In this document: piece after piece, positions 42,387-51,943 of the stretch
How the letters are laid out: each line of letters begins with the position of its first letter
Numbering within the stretch: position 1 is the stretch's first letter
Origin: Clostridia bacterium
GTDB lineage: Bacteria; Bacillota; Clostridia; Oscillospirales; Acutalibacteraceae
Assembly: GCA_900767025.1 (NCBI GenBank)
Contig: CAAFXS010000011.1
Span: 9,957-73,956 of the forward strand
DNA length: 64,000 nt
Reading direction: 5' to 3'
Notes under the pieces: model-generated
The model's database searches: none
Told to the model about the DNA's origin: nothing
Seen by the model: the letters and a program-made list of their open reading frames with translations, nothing else
Position numbers and translations under genes: made by a program

Positions 42387-45300
42387 TGGTTTTAAGAACA
42401 CTTGAAATGCAGGGCTTTAAGTCCTTTCCCGACAAAACGGAGCTGACCTTCGGCAAGGGTATAACTGCCGTTGTAGGTCCCAACGGTTCGGGCAAAAGTA
42501 ATATATCCGACGCAGTTCGCTGGGTTTTAGGCGAAACAAGCACCAAGTCCCTGAGAGGCTCTAAAATGGAGGATGTTATCTTCGGCGGTACCTCCTCCCG
42601 TAAGGCTCTGGGCTTTGCGCAGGTTCAGCTTACCCTTGACAACAGCGACGGTACCCTTAAGGACAAGGGTGAAATTGTTACCGTTTGCCGCCGTTACTAC
42701 CGTTCAGGCGAAAGCGAGTACAAAATTGACGGTGAAAATGTTCGCCGCCGTGATATTCACGAGCTGTTTATGGATACAGGCTTAGGCTCCGACGGCTATT
42801 CAATGGTAGGTCAGGGTAAAATCGACTCCATAATTTCACAAAAAAATGAGGACAGGCGCGAGCTTTTTGAAGAGGCGGCAGGTATATCCCTTTTCCGTCA
42901 TAAAAGAACGGACGCTACCCGCAGGCTTGACCAGGCACAGGAAAATCTTGTAAGACTCCTGGACATTTTAGGAGAGCTTGAAAGCCGTGTAGGTCCCCTT
43001 AAAGCCCAAAGCGAAAAGGCGGCTCGTTTCCTTGAACTGTCCCAGGAGAAAAAGACACTTGAAATCGGCGTGTGGATTAACAAAATCAACCGCTTTACAA
43101 ATGAACTCCGTGAGCAGGAGCATAAGATAGATGCCGCCAACGCATCTTATGAAATCTGCGAAAAAGAGCTTAGCGATATTGAAAAAGAGATTGAGGCAAT
43201 TGCGGAGAAAACGCAAAAAATCAATCTTGAAATTGAGCAAATCAGGGCAGGCTCCAAGGCGTATGAGGACGAGGCTATCCGCAAGGACGGTGAGGCATCT
43301 GTCCTTGAGGCTAATTTACAGCATAATAACGAGACTATCGAAAGATTTAAAAATGATATCGGTGAGGCGGACAGTACAAACACCTCTATTGACAGTCAGA
43401 TTGAGGCAAAAAGGCTGATTATTGAAGAAAACGAAAAGAAGAGGGAAGAAAAGAAGGCACAGCTTCGTGCAGTCACCGACGAGATGGAAAGCCTTGTAAG
43501 CTCAAACGAAAAGTATTCAAAGCTCACCGTTGAGCTTAATCAAAGGATCACTGCTCTCACTCTTGAGCTTTCCGACTGTAAGGTTCAGTGCTCCCAGGCA
43601 CTTTCATCTATTGAGGAAATCAACACACGCAGAGGCGTTGTTGACAGCTCTATTGAATTGTGCCAAAACGAGGCTGAAAAGGCTCTCGGGCAGAAAAAAG
43701 AAAGTCAAGACAGGTTAGACGCATTACAGCAGAGAATTGACGAAAATAACAATTCTCTTTCGGGATACAGGCTCAAAGTTGAAAATAAAACCAAAAAGGC
43801 AGAGAAGATAAAAACCGATTTGGAAAAGGCAAATACAGAGCTTATGCAAAAGCAGTCAAGGGCAAAAATGCTCCTTGACCTTGAAAAAAATATGGAGGGC
43901 TTTTCAGGTGCTGTTAAGGCGGTTATGAAGCAGGCACAGAGCAAGGCACTTTCAGGTATTCACGGCCCGTTGTCACAGCTTATTACCGTTGATAATGAGT
44001 ATTCCGTGGCGGTGGAGGTTGCTCTGGGTGCCGCAATGCAGAATATCGTAACCACCAACGAGGCAGACGCCAAAAGAGCAATCTATTACCTTAAAAACAA
44101 CAGGCTTGGCAGAGCAACATTTTTACCTGTTTCCGCCATTAAGCCGAGAACTCTTGATGAAAAAAATCTTGACGATAATTTAGGCTTTGTTGCAGTTGCC
44201 TCGGATTTGGTTGAATGCAAGGCTGAATACCGCGACATTGTTTCAAACCTGCTGGGCAGAGTTGTAATCGTTGATGATATGGACTGCGCCATCGGTATTT
44301 CAAAAAGATACGGCGGTCGCTTTAAGCTTGTTACCGTTGACGGTCAGGTTATTAATCCCGGCGGTTCAATGACAGGCGGCTCACAGTCAAAAAGCGCAGG
44401 CATACTTTCAAGAGCTAATCAGATTGAAGAGCTTAACGCACAGGCGGAAAAAATCAATGACCGGGTGCAGGAGCTTAAGGCACAGCTTAAAACCGCAGTT
44501 GAGGACGCTAATTATTCTGCTGCAGAGCTTCAGGGTGCAGAGGCAGACCTTCAGCAAGCCAAGGAGGAGCTTATTCGTGCACAGGGCGAGCACAGGCTGA
44601 TTTGCGAAAAGCTTGACGCCGCACAGGCACAGGCTGACAGCCTTGTTGCCGAAAAGGAGAATGCATCACAAAGGATTTCCGCCCTTGAAAAAATTAATGC
44701 AGAGGGTCAGGAGAAGGTTAAGGAAATTGAAGAAAAAATCGCTTCGGCGGAAAAAGAGCTTGAGTTAACCTCCGGCAATGCCCGTGAGCTTATGGAAAAA
44801 AGAGAGCAGTACAGGCAGAAAAGCGAAGGCATTAACCTTGAGCTTGTTACCATAGCCAAGGATACCGAGGCGGCTAAAATCTCCATTGAGGAGCTTGAGC
44901 TCAGAAAGGATACTCAGTCTCACAGGGTTAAGTCCATCGAGGAGGAAATCAGAATTATTCAGGAGCGAAATCAGTCTCTGTTAACCTCGATTAAAGCTGT
45001 TAAGTCCGAGGCTGATGCCCTTCGTCAAAAGGCACAGGCATCGGACGAAAATGCCTCAAATCAGATTGAGGAAAGAAATAATCTTGAAAAACGCTCCGGT
45101 GAGCTTAGAACCTTTGAAAAGAACAAGAGTCAGGAAAGAGAAAAGCTTTCAGGTGAGCTTGTAAGGCTTGACGAGCGCAAAATCGCAATGCGCAAGGAGT
45201 ATGACGAGCTTAACGATATGCTCTTTGAACAGTACGAGCTGACAAAGCGTGAGGCAGAGGCACTTAATATTGAGATTGAAAATATGACCGAGGCTAAAAA

Positions 45301-45958
45301 ACGCCTTCACGAAATTAAGGTTGCAATCAAGGGCTTAGGCTCAATTAATGTTGGTGCAATCGAGGAATACAAGGAAGTGTCGGAAAGATACGAATTCCTT
45401 AAAGAGCAAATCGGCGATGTGGAAAAATCAAAGAGCGAGCTTATGAAAATTATTGAGGATTTAACCGCATCAATGAGCGAAAAATTCCTTGAAAAGTTCA
45501 ACAAAATCAACGAGGAGTTTAAGGTTTGCTTTGCCGATTTCTTCGGGGGCGGTAAGGGCGAAATCGTCCTTGAACAGCCGGATAACTGCCTTGAGTCACC
45601 TATTGAAATTAAAATTCAGCCACCGGGAAAGAGCGTTCAAAACATCAACCTTTTCTCAGGCGGAGAAAAGTCACTTGCCGCAATGGCACTGCTTTTCAGC
45701 GTGCTTAAGGTTCAGCCTGCACCGTTTTGTATTTATGACGAGGTTGAAGCGGCGCTTGACGATGTTAATGTTGAGCGTTTTGCAAAATATATGCGCAGAA
45801 TGACGGATAAAACACAGTTTATTTCAATTACCCACCGTCGCGGCACAATGGAGGAGGCTGATGTCCTTTACGGTGTTACAATGCAGGAAAAGGGCGTATC
45901 AAAGCTTATCGAGCTTCAAACGGCAGAGCTTGCCGCAAAAATGGGTCTTGAAGAATAA
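42386..45958 (+). CDS. smc: Chromosome segregation protein SMC
   Basis: This 1190-residue ATPase forms the bacterial condensin with ScpA and ScpB. The N-terminal Walker A GPNGSGKSN is near residues 32-40 and ALGFAQVQLTLDN follows in the head. Long coiled coils run at about 170-505 and 675-1030. The hinge at about 508-670 contains GAVKAVM and the Gly-rich GGSMTGGSQ. The C-terminal head carries LFSGGEKSLAAMALL near 1088 and the Walker B YDEVEAALDD. ScpA/ScpB are not in this window. The gene is followed by ftsY, as in many Firmicutes. Confidence 0.97.
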   Translation: MVLRTLEMQGFKSFPDKTELTFGKGITAVVGPNGSGKSNISDAVRWVLGETSTKSLRGSKMEDVIFGGTSSRKALGFAQVQLTLDNSDGTLKDKGEIVTVCRRYYRSGESEYKIDGENVRRRDIHELFMDTGLGSDGYSMVGQGKIDSIISQKNEDRRELFEEAAGISLFRHKRTDATRRLDQAQENLVRLLDILGELESRVGPLKAQSEKAARFLELSQEKKTLEIGVWINKINRFTNELREQEHKIDAANASYEICEKELSDIEKEIEAIAEKTQKINLEIEQIRAGSKAYEDEAIRKDGEASVLEANLQHNNETIERFKNDIGEADSTNTSIDSQIEAKRLIIEENEKKREEKKAQLRAVTDEMESLVSSNEKYSKLTVELNQRITALTLELSDCKVQCSQALSSIEEINTRRGVVDSSIELCQNEAEKALGQKKESQDRLDALQQRIDENNNSLSGYRLKVENKTKKAEKIKTDLEKANTELMQKQSRAKMLLDLEKNMEGFSGAVKAVMKQAQSKALSGIHGPLSQLITVDNEYSVAVEVALGAAMQNIVTTNEADAKRAIYYLKNNRLGRATFLPVSAIKPRTLDEKNLDDNLGFVAVASDLVECKAEYRDIVSNLLGRVVIVDDMDCAIGISKRYGGRFKLVTVDGQVINPGGSMTGGSQSKSAGILSRANQIEELNAQAEKINDRVQELKAQLKTAVEDANYSAAELQGAEADLQQAKEELIRAQGEHRLICEKLDAAQAQADSLVAEKENASQRISALEKINAEGQEKVKEIEEKIASAEKELELTSGNARELMEKREQYRQKSEGINLELVTIAKDTEAAKISIEELELRKDTQSHRVKSIEEEIRIIQERNQSLLTSIKAVKSEADALRQKAQASDENASNQIEERNNLEKRSGELRTFEKNKSQEREKLSGELVRLDERKIAMRKEYDELNDMLFEQYELTKREAEALNIEIENMTEAKKRLHEIKVAIKGLGSINVGAIEEYKEVSERYEFLKEQIGDVEKSKSELMKIIEDLTASMSEKFLEKFNKINEEFKVCFADFFGGGKGEIVLEQPDNCLESPIEIKIQPPGKSVQNINLFSGGEKSLAAMALLFSVLKVQPAPFCIYDEVEAALDDVNVERFAKYMRRMTDKTQFISITHRRGTMEEADVLYGVTMQEKGVSKLIELQTAELAAKMGLEE

Positions 45959-45976
45959 TTATAAGGAAGTGTTGAT

Positions 45977-46945
45977 ATGGGCATTTTTTCAATATTTAAA
46001 AAAGGTCTTAAAAAAACCAGGGACGAGGGCATAACTGCTCAAATGGATGAGGTTATCGAGTCCTATGAGGAAATAACCGACGAGCTTTTTGACGAGCTTG
46101 AGGAAATACTTATTATGGGCGATGTGGGAATGCCCACCGCTGAAAGAATAATCCGTGACCTTAAAAGTAAAATAGAAAATGACAGGATTACCGATGTTAA
46201 GCAGGTAAGGGAAACAATGAAGGATATTGTTTCCGGTATAGTTTGGGGCGGTAGCTATTTAAGATTGCGTTCAAAGCCGTCAATTATCCTTATGATAGGC
46301 GTTAACGGCGTGGGCAAAACCACCACCATCGGCAAGCTTGCATTAAGGCTTAAGGAGCAGAACAGAAAGGTTATTTTAGGTGCCGCAGATACCTTCCGTG
46401 CCGCCGCCATTGAACAGCTTCAGGTATGGGCAGACAGAGCAGATGTTGATTTAATTAAGCACGCAGAGGGCTCGGACCCTGCGGCAGTAGTCTATGACAC
46501 TATTCAGGCAGGTAAAGCCAGGGGTGCCGATGTTATCATTATTGATACCGCCGGCAGACTTCATAATAAGAAAAATCTTATGGACGAGCTTAACAAAATC
46601 AGCCGTGTTATTGATAGGGAACTGCCGGATGCCTCCAAGGAAATCCTTCTTGTTCTCGACGCCACAACAGGTCAAAATGCCGTTAATCAGGCAAAGGACT
46701 TTAAAGAGGCGGCAGGTATCACAGGTATCGTGCTGACAAAGCTTGACGGCACTGCCAAGGGCGGAGTTGTCCTTGCTATCAATAATGAGCTTGATGTTCC
46801 CGTTAAATTCGTGGGCGTTGGCGAAAAAATCGACGATTTACAGCCCTTTGACGCAGACGCCTTTGCGGCAGGCCTATTTGATGCTAATATCCCCGATGAT
46901 GATAAGGAAATTACAGATTTTATTACAAATGACAAAGAGGACTGA
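45977..46945 (+). CDS. ftsY: Signal recognition particle receptor FtsY
   Basis: This 322-residue SRP-type GTPase docks SRP-ribosome complexes at the membrane. A short N-terminal region and helical N domain (to about 100) precede the NG GTPase domain. That domain has GVNGVGKTTTIGKL at about 108-121, AADTFRAAAIEQL, IDTAGR, TKLDGTAKGG and VGVGEKIDDLQPFD. The N-terminal acidic domain of E. coli FtsY is absent, which is common in Firmicutes. AAGGAAG precedes the ATG. Confidence 0.96.
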   Translation: MGIFSIFKKGLKKTRDEGITAQMDEVIESYEEITDELFDELEEILIMGDVGMPTAERIIRDLKSKIENDRITDVKQVRETMKDIVSGIVWGGSYLRLRSKPSIILMIGVNGVGKTTTIGKLALRLKEQNRKVILGAADTFRAAAIEQLQVWADRADVDLIKHAEGSDPAAVVYDTIQAGKARGADVIIIDTAGRLHNKKNLMDELNKISRVIDRELPDASKEILLVLDATTGQNAVNQAKDFKEAAGITGIVLTKLDGTAKGGVVLAINNELDVPVKFVGVGEKIDDLQPFDADAFAAGLFDANIPDDDKEITDFITNDKED

Positions 46946-46947
46946 TT

Positions 46948-47535
46948 ATGGATTTTATTCTTGCAACAAATAATATGAAAAAGCTTGCGGAGATGCAAAG
47001 AATATTGTCACCGCTCGGTATTAATGTTGTTACCGCAAAAATGCTTGGCATCACTCTTGAAGAGGTTGAGGAGGACGGAGATACCTTTGAGGCGAATGCA
47101 AAAATAAAAGCCCTTGCCGCCTGCCGTGAAACAGGTATGCCGGCAATAGCCGATGATTCAGGCTTGTGTGTTGATTATCTTGACGGCGCACCGGGTATTT
47201 TTTCCGCTCGCTTTGCAGGCGACCACGGCAATGACGAGCTCAACAACGATTTACTGCTTGAAAAGCTCAGCGGTGTTCCCCTTGAAAAAAGAACGGCGCA
47301 CTATGTCTGTGCAATCTGCTGTGTTTTCCCCGACGGAAAGGAAATAACCGTTAGGGGTGAGTGTAACGGCGTTATCGGCTTTCAGCGTGACGGAAATGAA
47401 GGCTTTGGCTATGACCCTCTGTTTCTTGTTGACGGCAGGGCATTCGGCAGATATACTGCCCAGGAAAAGGACAAAATCAGTCACCGCGGCAACGCATTAA
47501 GACTTTTAACAAAGGAATTGGAGAAAATTATATGA
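46948..47535 (+). CDS. rdgB: XTP/dITP diphosphatase (RdgB/HAM1)
   Basis: This 195-residue enzyme removes non-canonical purine nucleotides by hydrolysing XTP/dITP to the monophosphate. It starts MDFILATNN, followed by the family blocks DGDTFEANAKIKA, DDSGLCVD, GAPGIFSARFAG and EGFGYDPLFLV, with KDKISHRGNAL at the end. It begins 3 bases after ftsY and its stop overlaps yhbY as ATGA. Confidence 0.95.
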   Translation: MDFILATNNMKKLAEMQRILSPLGINVVTAKMLGITLEEVEEDGDTFEANAKIKALAACRETGMPAIADDSGLCVDYLDGAPGIFSARFAGDHGNDELNNDLLLEKLSGVPLEKRTAHYVCAICCVFPDGKEITVRGECNGVIGFQRDGNEGFGYDPLFLVDGRAFGRYTAQEKDKISHRGNALRLLTKELEKII

Positions 47536-47960
47536 CATCTAAAGAAAGAGCACAGTGGAGAGCAAAGGCAAACTCTCTTGAACCTGTTATTCAGCTTGGT
47601 AAGGAGGGTATCAGCGATAATCTGATTACTCAGATTGACGATACTCTTGACGCAAGGGAGCTTATAAAAATCCGTGTTCATCTTGAAACCGCTCCCAAAA
47701 CACCAAAGGAGCTGGCACAGGAGCTTGCGGCGGCACTTGATGCCGAGGTTATTCAGGTAATCGGCGGAATAATCGTGTTGTACCGTGAGGCTGATGAGGA
47801 AAGAATTGCCGAGAAAAAGAAAAAAAGAGGCTCCGGCAACGCCAAGGCAACCGCCAAGAAAAAGGTGAAAATCAAGGGTATGCGTCAAAGACAGCGTGAA
47901 AGGGAGGCAAAAAATCCCTATGCCGTTTATGACAGACCAAGGCGCGGCGGTAAAAAGTAA
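47532..47960 (+). CDS. yhbY: CRM-domain RNA-binding protein YhbY with basic tail
   Basis: This 142-residue protein has the YhbY/CRS1 RNA-binding domain (first 95 residues, with QLGKEGISDNLITQID and GGIIVLYR), which binds pre-50S particles. The last 45 residues form a Lys/Arg-rich extension (KKKKRGSG, KKKVKIKG, RQREREAK, RPRRGGKK) that is absent from the usual 97-residue protein and probably strengthens rRNA binding. It overlaps rdgB and is followed directly by nadD. Confidence 0.9.
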   Translation: MTSKERAQWRAKANSLEPVIQLGKEGISDNLITQIDDTLDARELIKIRVHLETAPKTPKELAQELAAALDAEVIQVIGGIIVLYREADEERIAEKKKKRGSGNAKATAKKKVKIKGMRQRQREREAKNPYAVYDRPRRGGKK

Positions 47961-47961
47961 T

Positions 47962-48561
47962 ATGAAAATAGGAATATTCGGCGGTGCATTTAACCCCGTT
48001 CATAACGGCCATATGAACTTGGCTGAAATATATTACAGGGGACTTGAGCTTGATAAGCTTATATTTATTCCCACTGCCAACCCTCCTCATAAGTCGGGCG
48101 AGGCGTTGGCGTCACAGCAGGACAGGCTTAATATGTTAAGCCTTGCCCTTGAGGGTACGCCCTATGAAATATCGCAGATTGAATTTCAGCGAAACGGTAA
48201 ATCATATACATATGATACCCTTAAGGAGCTAAAAAAGCTTTATGCTGATGATACTCTGTATCTTATCATAGGTGCGGACCAGTTTTTGTCCTTTGACCGC
48301 TGGTACAGATATGAGGATATACTGAATATGGCAGTGCTTTGCACCTGTGCCCGTGAGGACGAGGAGGAAAAGCAGAGGATTAAAGCCTTTGCCTCAAGGC
48401 TGAATTTGAGCGAGGATAATTATTATCTGTCAGGAGAGCCTGTGTTAAAGGTCAGCTCAAGCCAAATTCGTACGGGTATTATGAAGGTTGAGGATATTTC
48501 CTCATTACTGCCGAAAAAAGTTTTGGATTATATATTGGAAAAGGGAATTTATCGTGTATAA
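47962..48561 (+). CDS. nadD: Nicotinate-nucleotide adenylyltransferase
   Basis: This 199-residue enzyme joins nicotinate mononucleotide with ATP to make deamido-NAD. The nucleotidyltransferase motif GGAFNPVHNGH is at about 7-17, and SSSQIRTGI near 165 matches the ISSTxIR motif. ATG 47962 lies one base after the yhbY stop. An upstream in-frame ATG at 47896 would only extend into yhbY. Its last 8 bases overlap yqeK. Confidence 0.95.
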   Translation: MKIGIFGGAFNPVHNGHMNLAEIYYRGLELDKLIFIPTANPPHKSGEALASQQDRLNMLSLALEGTPYEISQIEFQRNGKSYTYDTLKELKKLYADDTLYLIIGADQFLSFDRWYRYEDILNMAVLCTCAREDEEEKQRIKAFASRLNLSEDNYYLSGEPVLKVSSSQIRTGIMKVEDISSLLPKKVLDYILEKGIYRV

Positions 48562-49132
48562 TATTGATGAGTACAAAGCAATAATCAGGGAAAACCTAAG
48601 TGATTACCGCTACAATCATTCCCTCTGTGTTGCAGAAAGTGCCAAAGCTCTTGCAAGGCGTTACGGCGCAGATGAAAACAAGGCGGAGGCGGCAGGAATT
48701 CTCCACGATGTGTGCAAGGAAATGCCTGCGGAAAAGCAGCTTATGCTTATTGAAAAGGTAGGTATGACACCGTCTGATGCCGATATGATGAGCAATAAGT
48801 TTTTTCATCAGCTTTCGGGTGCGGCATACGCAAGAGTGTTTTTTGGTATTGAGGATGAGGAGCTGCTGAATTCAATCCGCTATCATACCACCGGCAGAGA
48901 GGGTATGAGCCTTATGGAGCAGATTGTTTATCTTGCGGATTTCATTTCTGCCGACAGGGATTACGATGATATTGACAAAATAAGAAAAGAAACGGAAAAG
49001 GGCTTGGAATACGGACTCCTTTACGGCTCTGCCTATACCATTAAATCCACGGTGAAAAAGGGTAAATTCCTTCACCCTGACACAGTTAATGCTTATAACT
49101 GGTTTGTAAAAACCTATTTTAGTGAAAAGTAA
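48554..49132 (+). CDS. yqeK: HD-domain Ap4A hydrolase YqeK
   Basis: This 192-residue metal-dependent phosphohydrolase has the HD motifs RYNHSLCVAESAKAL and GILHDVCKE, with FHQLSGAAYAR and YHTTGREGM further on. The YqeK family cleaves diadenosine tetraphosphate symmetrically. I chose GTG 48554 because it yields the family N-terminus (VYNIDEYKA). The ATG at 48488 lies deep inside nadD. The gene usually sits between nadD and rsfS, as here, though the LytR-type gene often found in this cluster is missing. Confidence 0.9.
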   Translation: MYNIDEYKAIIRENLSDYRYNHSLCVAESAKALARRYGADENKAEAAGILHDVCKEMPAEKQLMLIEKVGMTPSDADMMSNKFFHQLSGAAYARVFFGIEDEELLNSIRYHTTGREGMSLMEQIVYLADFISADRDYDDIDKIRKETEKGLEYGLLYGSAYTIKSTVKKGKFLHPDTVNAYNWFVKTYFSEK

Positions 49133-49151
49133 TAAAAAGGAAAGTGTTTAT

Positions 49152-49505
49152 ATGGAAGCTATTGAAATTGTTAAAACCGCCGTTCAGGCTATCGACAGCA
49201 AGAAAGGCGAAAATATTGAGGTAATCGGCATCAGCGATTTAACCATTCTTGCCGATTATTTCATAATTGCAACAGGCACAAGCACAACTCAGGTTAAGGC
49301 TCTTGCCGACGAGGTTGAGTACAAGCTTTCTCTAAAAGATGTTCAGCCCCATCATATCGAGGGCGAAAAAACACCTTGGGTTTGCCTTGATTACAACAGC
49401 GTTGTGGTTCATATATTCTATAAGGACCAGCGTGATTTTTACCGTCTTGAACGCCTGTGGGAGGACGGAGAAAAGCTTGATATTGCAGAATTTTTGGAGG
49501 ATTAA
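49152..49505 (+). CDS. rsfS: Ribosome silencing factor RsfS
   Basis: This 117-residue protein binds L14 and blocks subunit joining when nutrients are low. Family segments are DLTILADYFIIATGTS near 27-42, and EGEKTPWVCLDYNSVVVHIF followed by YRLERLW in the second half. ATG 49152 is preferred over 49122, which lies within yqeK. AAAGGAAAG precedes it. leuS begins 6 bases after its stop. Confidence 0.93.
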   Translation: MEAIEIVKTAVQAIDSKKGENIEVIGISDLTILADYFIIATGTSTTQVKALADEVEYKLSLKDVQPHHIEGEKTPWVCLDYNSVVVHIFYKDQRDFYRLERLWEDGEKLDIAEFLED

Positions 49506-49511
49506 TATATT

Positions 49512-51920
49512 ATGGATTACGATTTTAAAAAGATTGAGTCAAAATGGCAAAATGTGTGGTACACACAAAACACCTTTGCCGCAAAGCAGGATTACACCCT
49601 GCCAAAGTATTACTGCCTTGTTGAATTCCCTTATCCGTCAGGTCAGGGACTTCATGTAGGCCATCCCCGTTCTTATACGGCACTTGATGTTGTTGCCCGT
49701 AAGAAAAGACTTCAGGGCTATAATGTTCTCTATCCTATGGGTTGGGATGCTTTCGGTCTGCCTACCGAAAACTTTGCAATTAAAAACCACATTCATCCCG
49801 AAGAGGTAACAAAGAACAATGTGGCTCATTTCAAGTCACAGCTTCAGGCTCTGGGCTTCTCCTTTGACTGGACAAGGGAAATCAATACCACCGACCCGTC
49901 ATATTATAAGTGGACACAGTGGATTTTCCTTCAGCTCTTCAAAAAGGGCCTGGCATACAAAAAGGAAATGGCTGTTAACTGGTGTACCTCCTGCAAGTGC
50001 GTGCTTGCCAATGAGGAGGTTGTTAACGGCGTTTGCGAGCGCTGCGGCAGTGAGGTTATAAGAAAAAATCAGAGCCAGTGGATGCTTAAAATCACCGAGT
50101 ACGCACAGCGACTTGTTGATGATTTGGATGACCTTGATTTTATCGATCGCGTTAAGGTTCAGCAGAAAAACTGGATTGGCAGGTCAACAGGTGCCGAGGT
50201 TGATTTCGGCACAACCTTGGGTGATACCTTAACCGTATATACCACCCGTCCCGACACACTTTTCGGTGCTACATATATGGTTATTTCGCCGGAGCATCCT
50301 CTTATTGAAAAGTGGGCAGATAAGCTTGAAAACCTTGATGAAATCAGGGCTTATCAGGATGAAGCCGCCCATAAGAGCGACTTTGAAAGAACAGAGCTTA
50401 ATAAGGATAAAACAGGTGTTATGCTTAAGGGTGTTAAAGGCATCAACCCTGTTAACGATACGGAAATTCCTATTTTCATTTCCGACTATGTTCTCACCTC
50501 CTACGGTACAGGTGCAATTATGGCTGTTCCTGCTCACGATACCCGTGACTGGGAATTTGCAAAGAAATTCGATTTGCCTATTATCGAGGTTGTTGCAGGT
50601 TCAACTGTAGGCGTTGAAAACGAAGCATTTACCGATTGCTATACAGGCAGGCTTGTTAATTCCGATTTCCTTACCGGTATGACAGTAGAGGAGGCTAAGG
50701 TAGCTATTACCGAATGGCTTACCGAAAAGGGCAAGGGTCATCAGAAGGTTAATTTCAAGCTTCGTGACTGGGTATTCTCACGCCAGAGATACTGGGGCGA
50801 GCCTATTCCGATTATCAAGTGTGAGGACTGCGGTTATGTTCCTGTTCCCGAAAGTGAATTGCCCTTAAGACTGCCTATGGTTGACTCCTATGAGCCTACC
50901 GACACAGGCGAGTCACCGCTTGCTAAAATGACCGATTGGGTAAATACCACCTGTCCCTGCTGTGGCAAGCCTGCTAAAAGGGAAACGGACACAATGCCCC
51001 AGTGGGCAGGCTCCTCCTGGTATTTCCTCAGATATATGGACCCACACAATGACAAGGAGCTTGTTTCACCTGAGGCAGTTAAGTATTGGGGCCCTGTAGA
51101 CTGGTATAACGGCGGTATGGAGCATACAACTCTTCATCTGCTTTATTCACGATTCTGGCATAAATTCCTTTATGACATCGGCGTTGTTCCTACCAAGGAG
51201 CCTTACGCAAAGCGTACCTCACACGGTATGATTTTAGGCGAAAACGGCGAAAAAATGTCAAAGTCCAGAGGCAATGTTGTTAATCCCGATGATATTGTTG
51301 ACCAGTACGGTGCCGACACAATGAGGCTTTATGAAATGTTCATCGGTGACTTTGAAAAGGCTGCACCCTGGAACAGCGACTCAATTAAGGGCTGTAAGAG
51401 ATTTTTGGAGCGTTTTTGGAATTTACAGGAAATTGTTAAGGACGGCGACGCTTATTCACCGGAGCTTGAGGCTCTTATGCACAAAACAATCAAAAAGGTT
51501 ACCGAGGATATTGATAACCTTAAGTGCAACACAGCTATCGCCGCAATGATGAGCCTTGTAAACGAAATGTATTCCAAGGGCGTAAACAAAGCAGAGCTTA
51601 GGGATTTAACTATTATCCTTAACCCATTTGCACCTCATATTACCGAGGAAATGTGGGAGGCTATGGGCTTCGGCGGTATGGTTAACGAGGCACAGTGGCC
51701 CTCCTTTGACGAGGAAAAAACAAAGGAAAATACCGTTGAAATTGCACTTCAGATTATGGGTAAGGTGCGTTCAAGAATAACCGTTCCTGTTGATATTACC
51801 AAGGACGAGGCTATTGCTCTTGCCAAGGCTGACGAAAAAATCGCTCAGGCTATTGAGGGCAAGGAAATCAAAAAGGAAATCTATGTTCCCGGAAAGCTTG
51901 TAAACATCGTTGCAGTTTAA
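49512..51920 (+). CDS. leuS: Leucyl-tRNA synthetase
   Basis: This 802-residue class I synthetase charges tRNA-Leu. The HIGH motif reads HVGH at 48-51 (preceded by PYPSGQG) and the KMSKS motif is at 581-585. The zinc-binding CTSCKC and CERCG pairs, the editing domain (about 220-415, including GTGAIMAVPAHDTRDWEFA) and the catalytic segment with DTMPQWAGSSWYFLRY are all present. The length is normal for Firmicutes. No T-box leader is possible because the gene follows rsfS by 6 bases, so it depends on upstream promoters. Confidence 0.97.
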   Translation: MDYDFKKIESKWQNVWYTQNTFAAKQDYTLPKYYCLVEFPYPSGQGLHVGHPRSYTALDVVARKKRLQGYNVLYPMGWDAFGLPTENFAIKNHIHPEEVTKNNVAHFKSQLQALGFSFDWTREINTTDPSYYKWTQWIFLQLFKKGLAYKKEMAVNWCTSCKCVLANEEVVNGVCERCGSEVIRKNQSQWMLKITEYAQRLVDDLDDLDFIDRVKVQQKNWIGRSTGAEVDFGTTLGDTLTVYTTRPDTLFGATYMVISPEHPLIEKWADKLENLDEIRAYQDEAAHKSDFERTELNKDKTGVMLKGVKGINPVNDTEIPIFISDYVLTSYGTGAIMAVPAHDTRDWEFAKKFDLPIIEVVAGSTVGVENEAFTDCYTGRLVNSDFLTGMTVEEAKVAITEWLTEKGKGHQKVNFKLRDWVFSRQRYWGEPIPIIKCEDCGYVPVPESELPLRLPMVDSYEPTDTGESPLAKMTDWVNTTCPCCGKPAKRETDTMPQWAGSSWYFLRYMDPHNDKELVSPEAVKYWGPVDWYNGGMEHTTLHLLYSRFWHKFLYDIGVVPTKEPYAKRTSHGMILGENGEKMSKSRGNVVNPDDIVDQYGADTMRLYEMFIGDFEKAAPWNSDSIKGCKRFLERFWNLQEIVKDGDAYSPELEALMHKTIKKVTEDIDNLKCNTAIAAMMSLVNEMYSKGVNKAELRDLTIILNPFAPHITEEMWEAMGFGGMVNEAQWPSFDEEKTKENTVEIALQIMGKVRSRITVPVDITKDEAIALAKADEKIAQAIEGKEIKKEIYVPGKLVNIVAV

Positions 51921-51943
51921 TAATTTGTAGTGAGGATTAAGCT

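Noticed and set aside
42386..45958. Many alternative open frames within smc
   Set aside because: They arise from the codon bias of the coiled-coil region and have no independent signals.
49132..49511. T-box leader for leuS
   Set aside because: leuS begins 6 bases after rsfS, leaving no room for a leader; no T-box sequence was seen.
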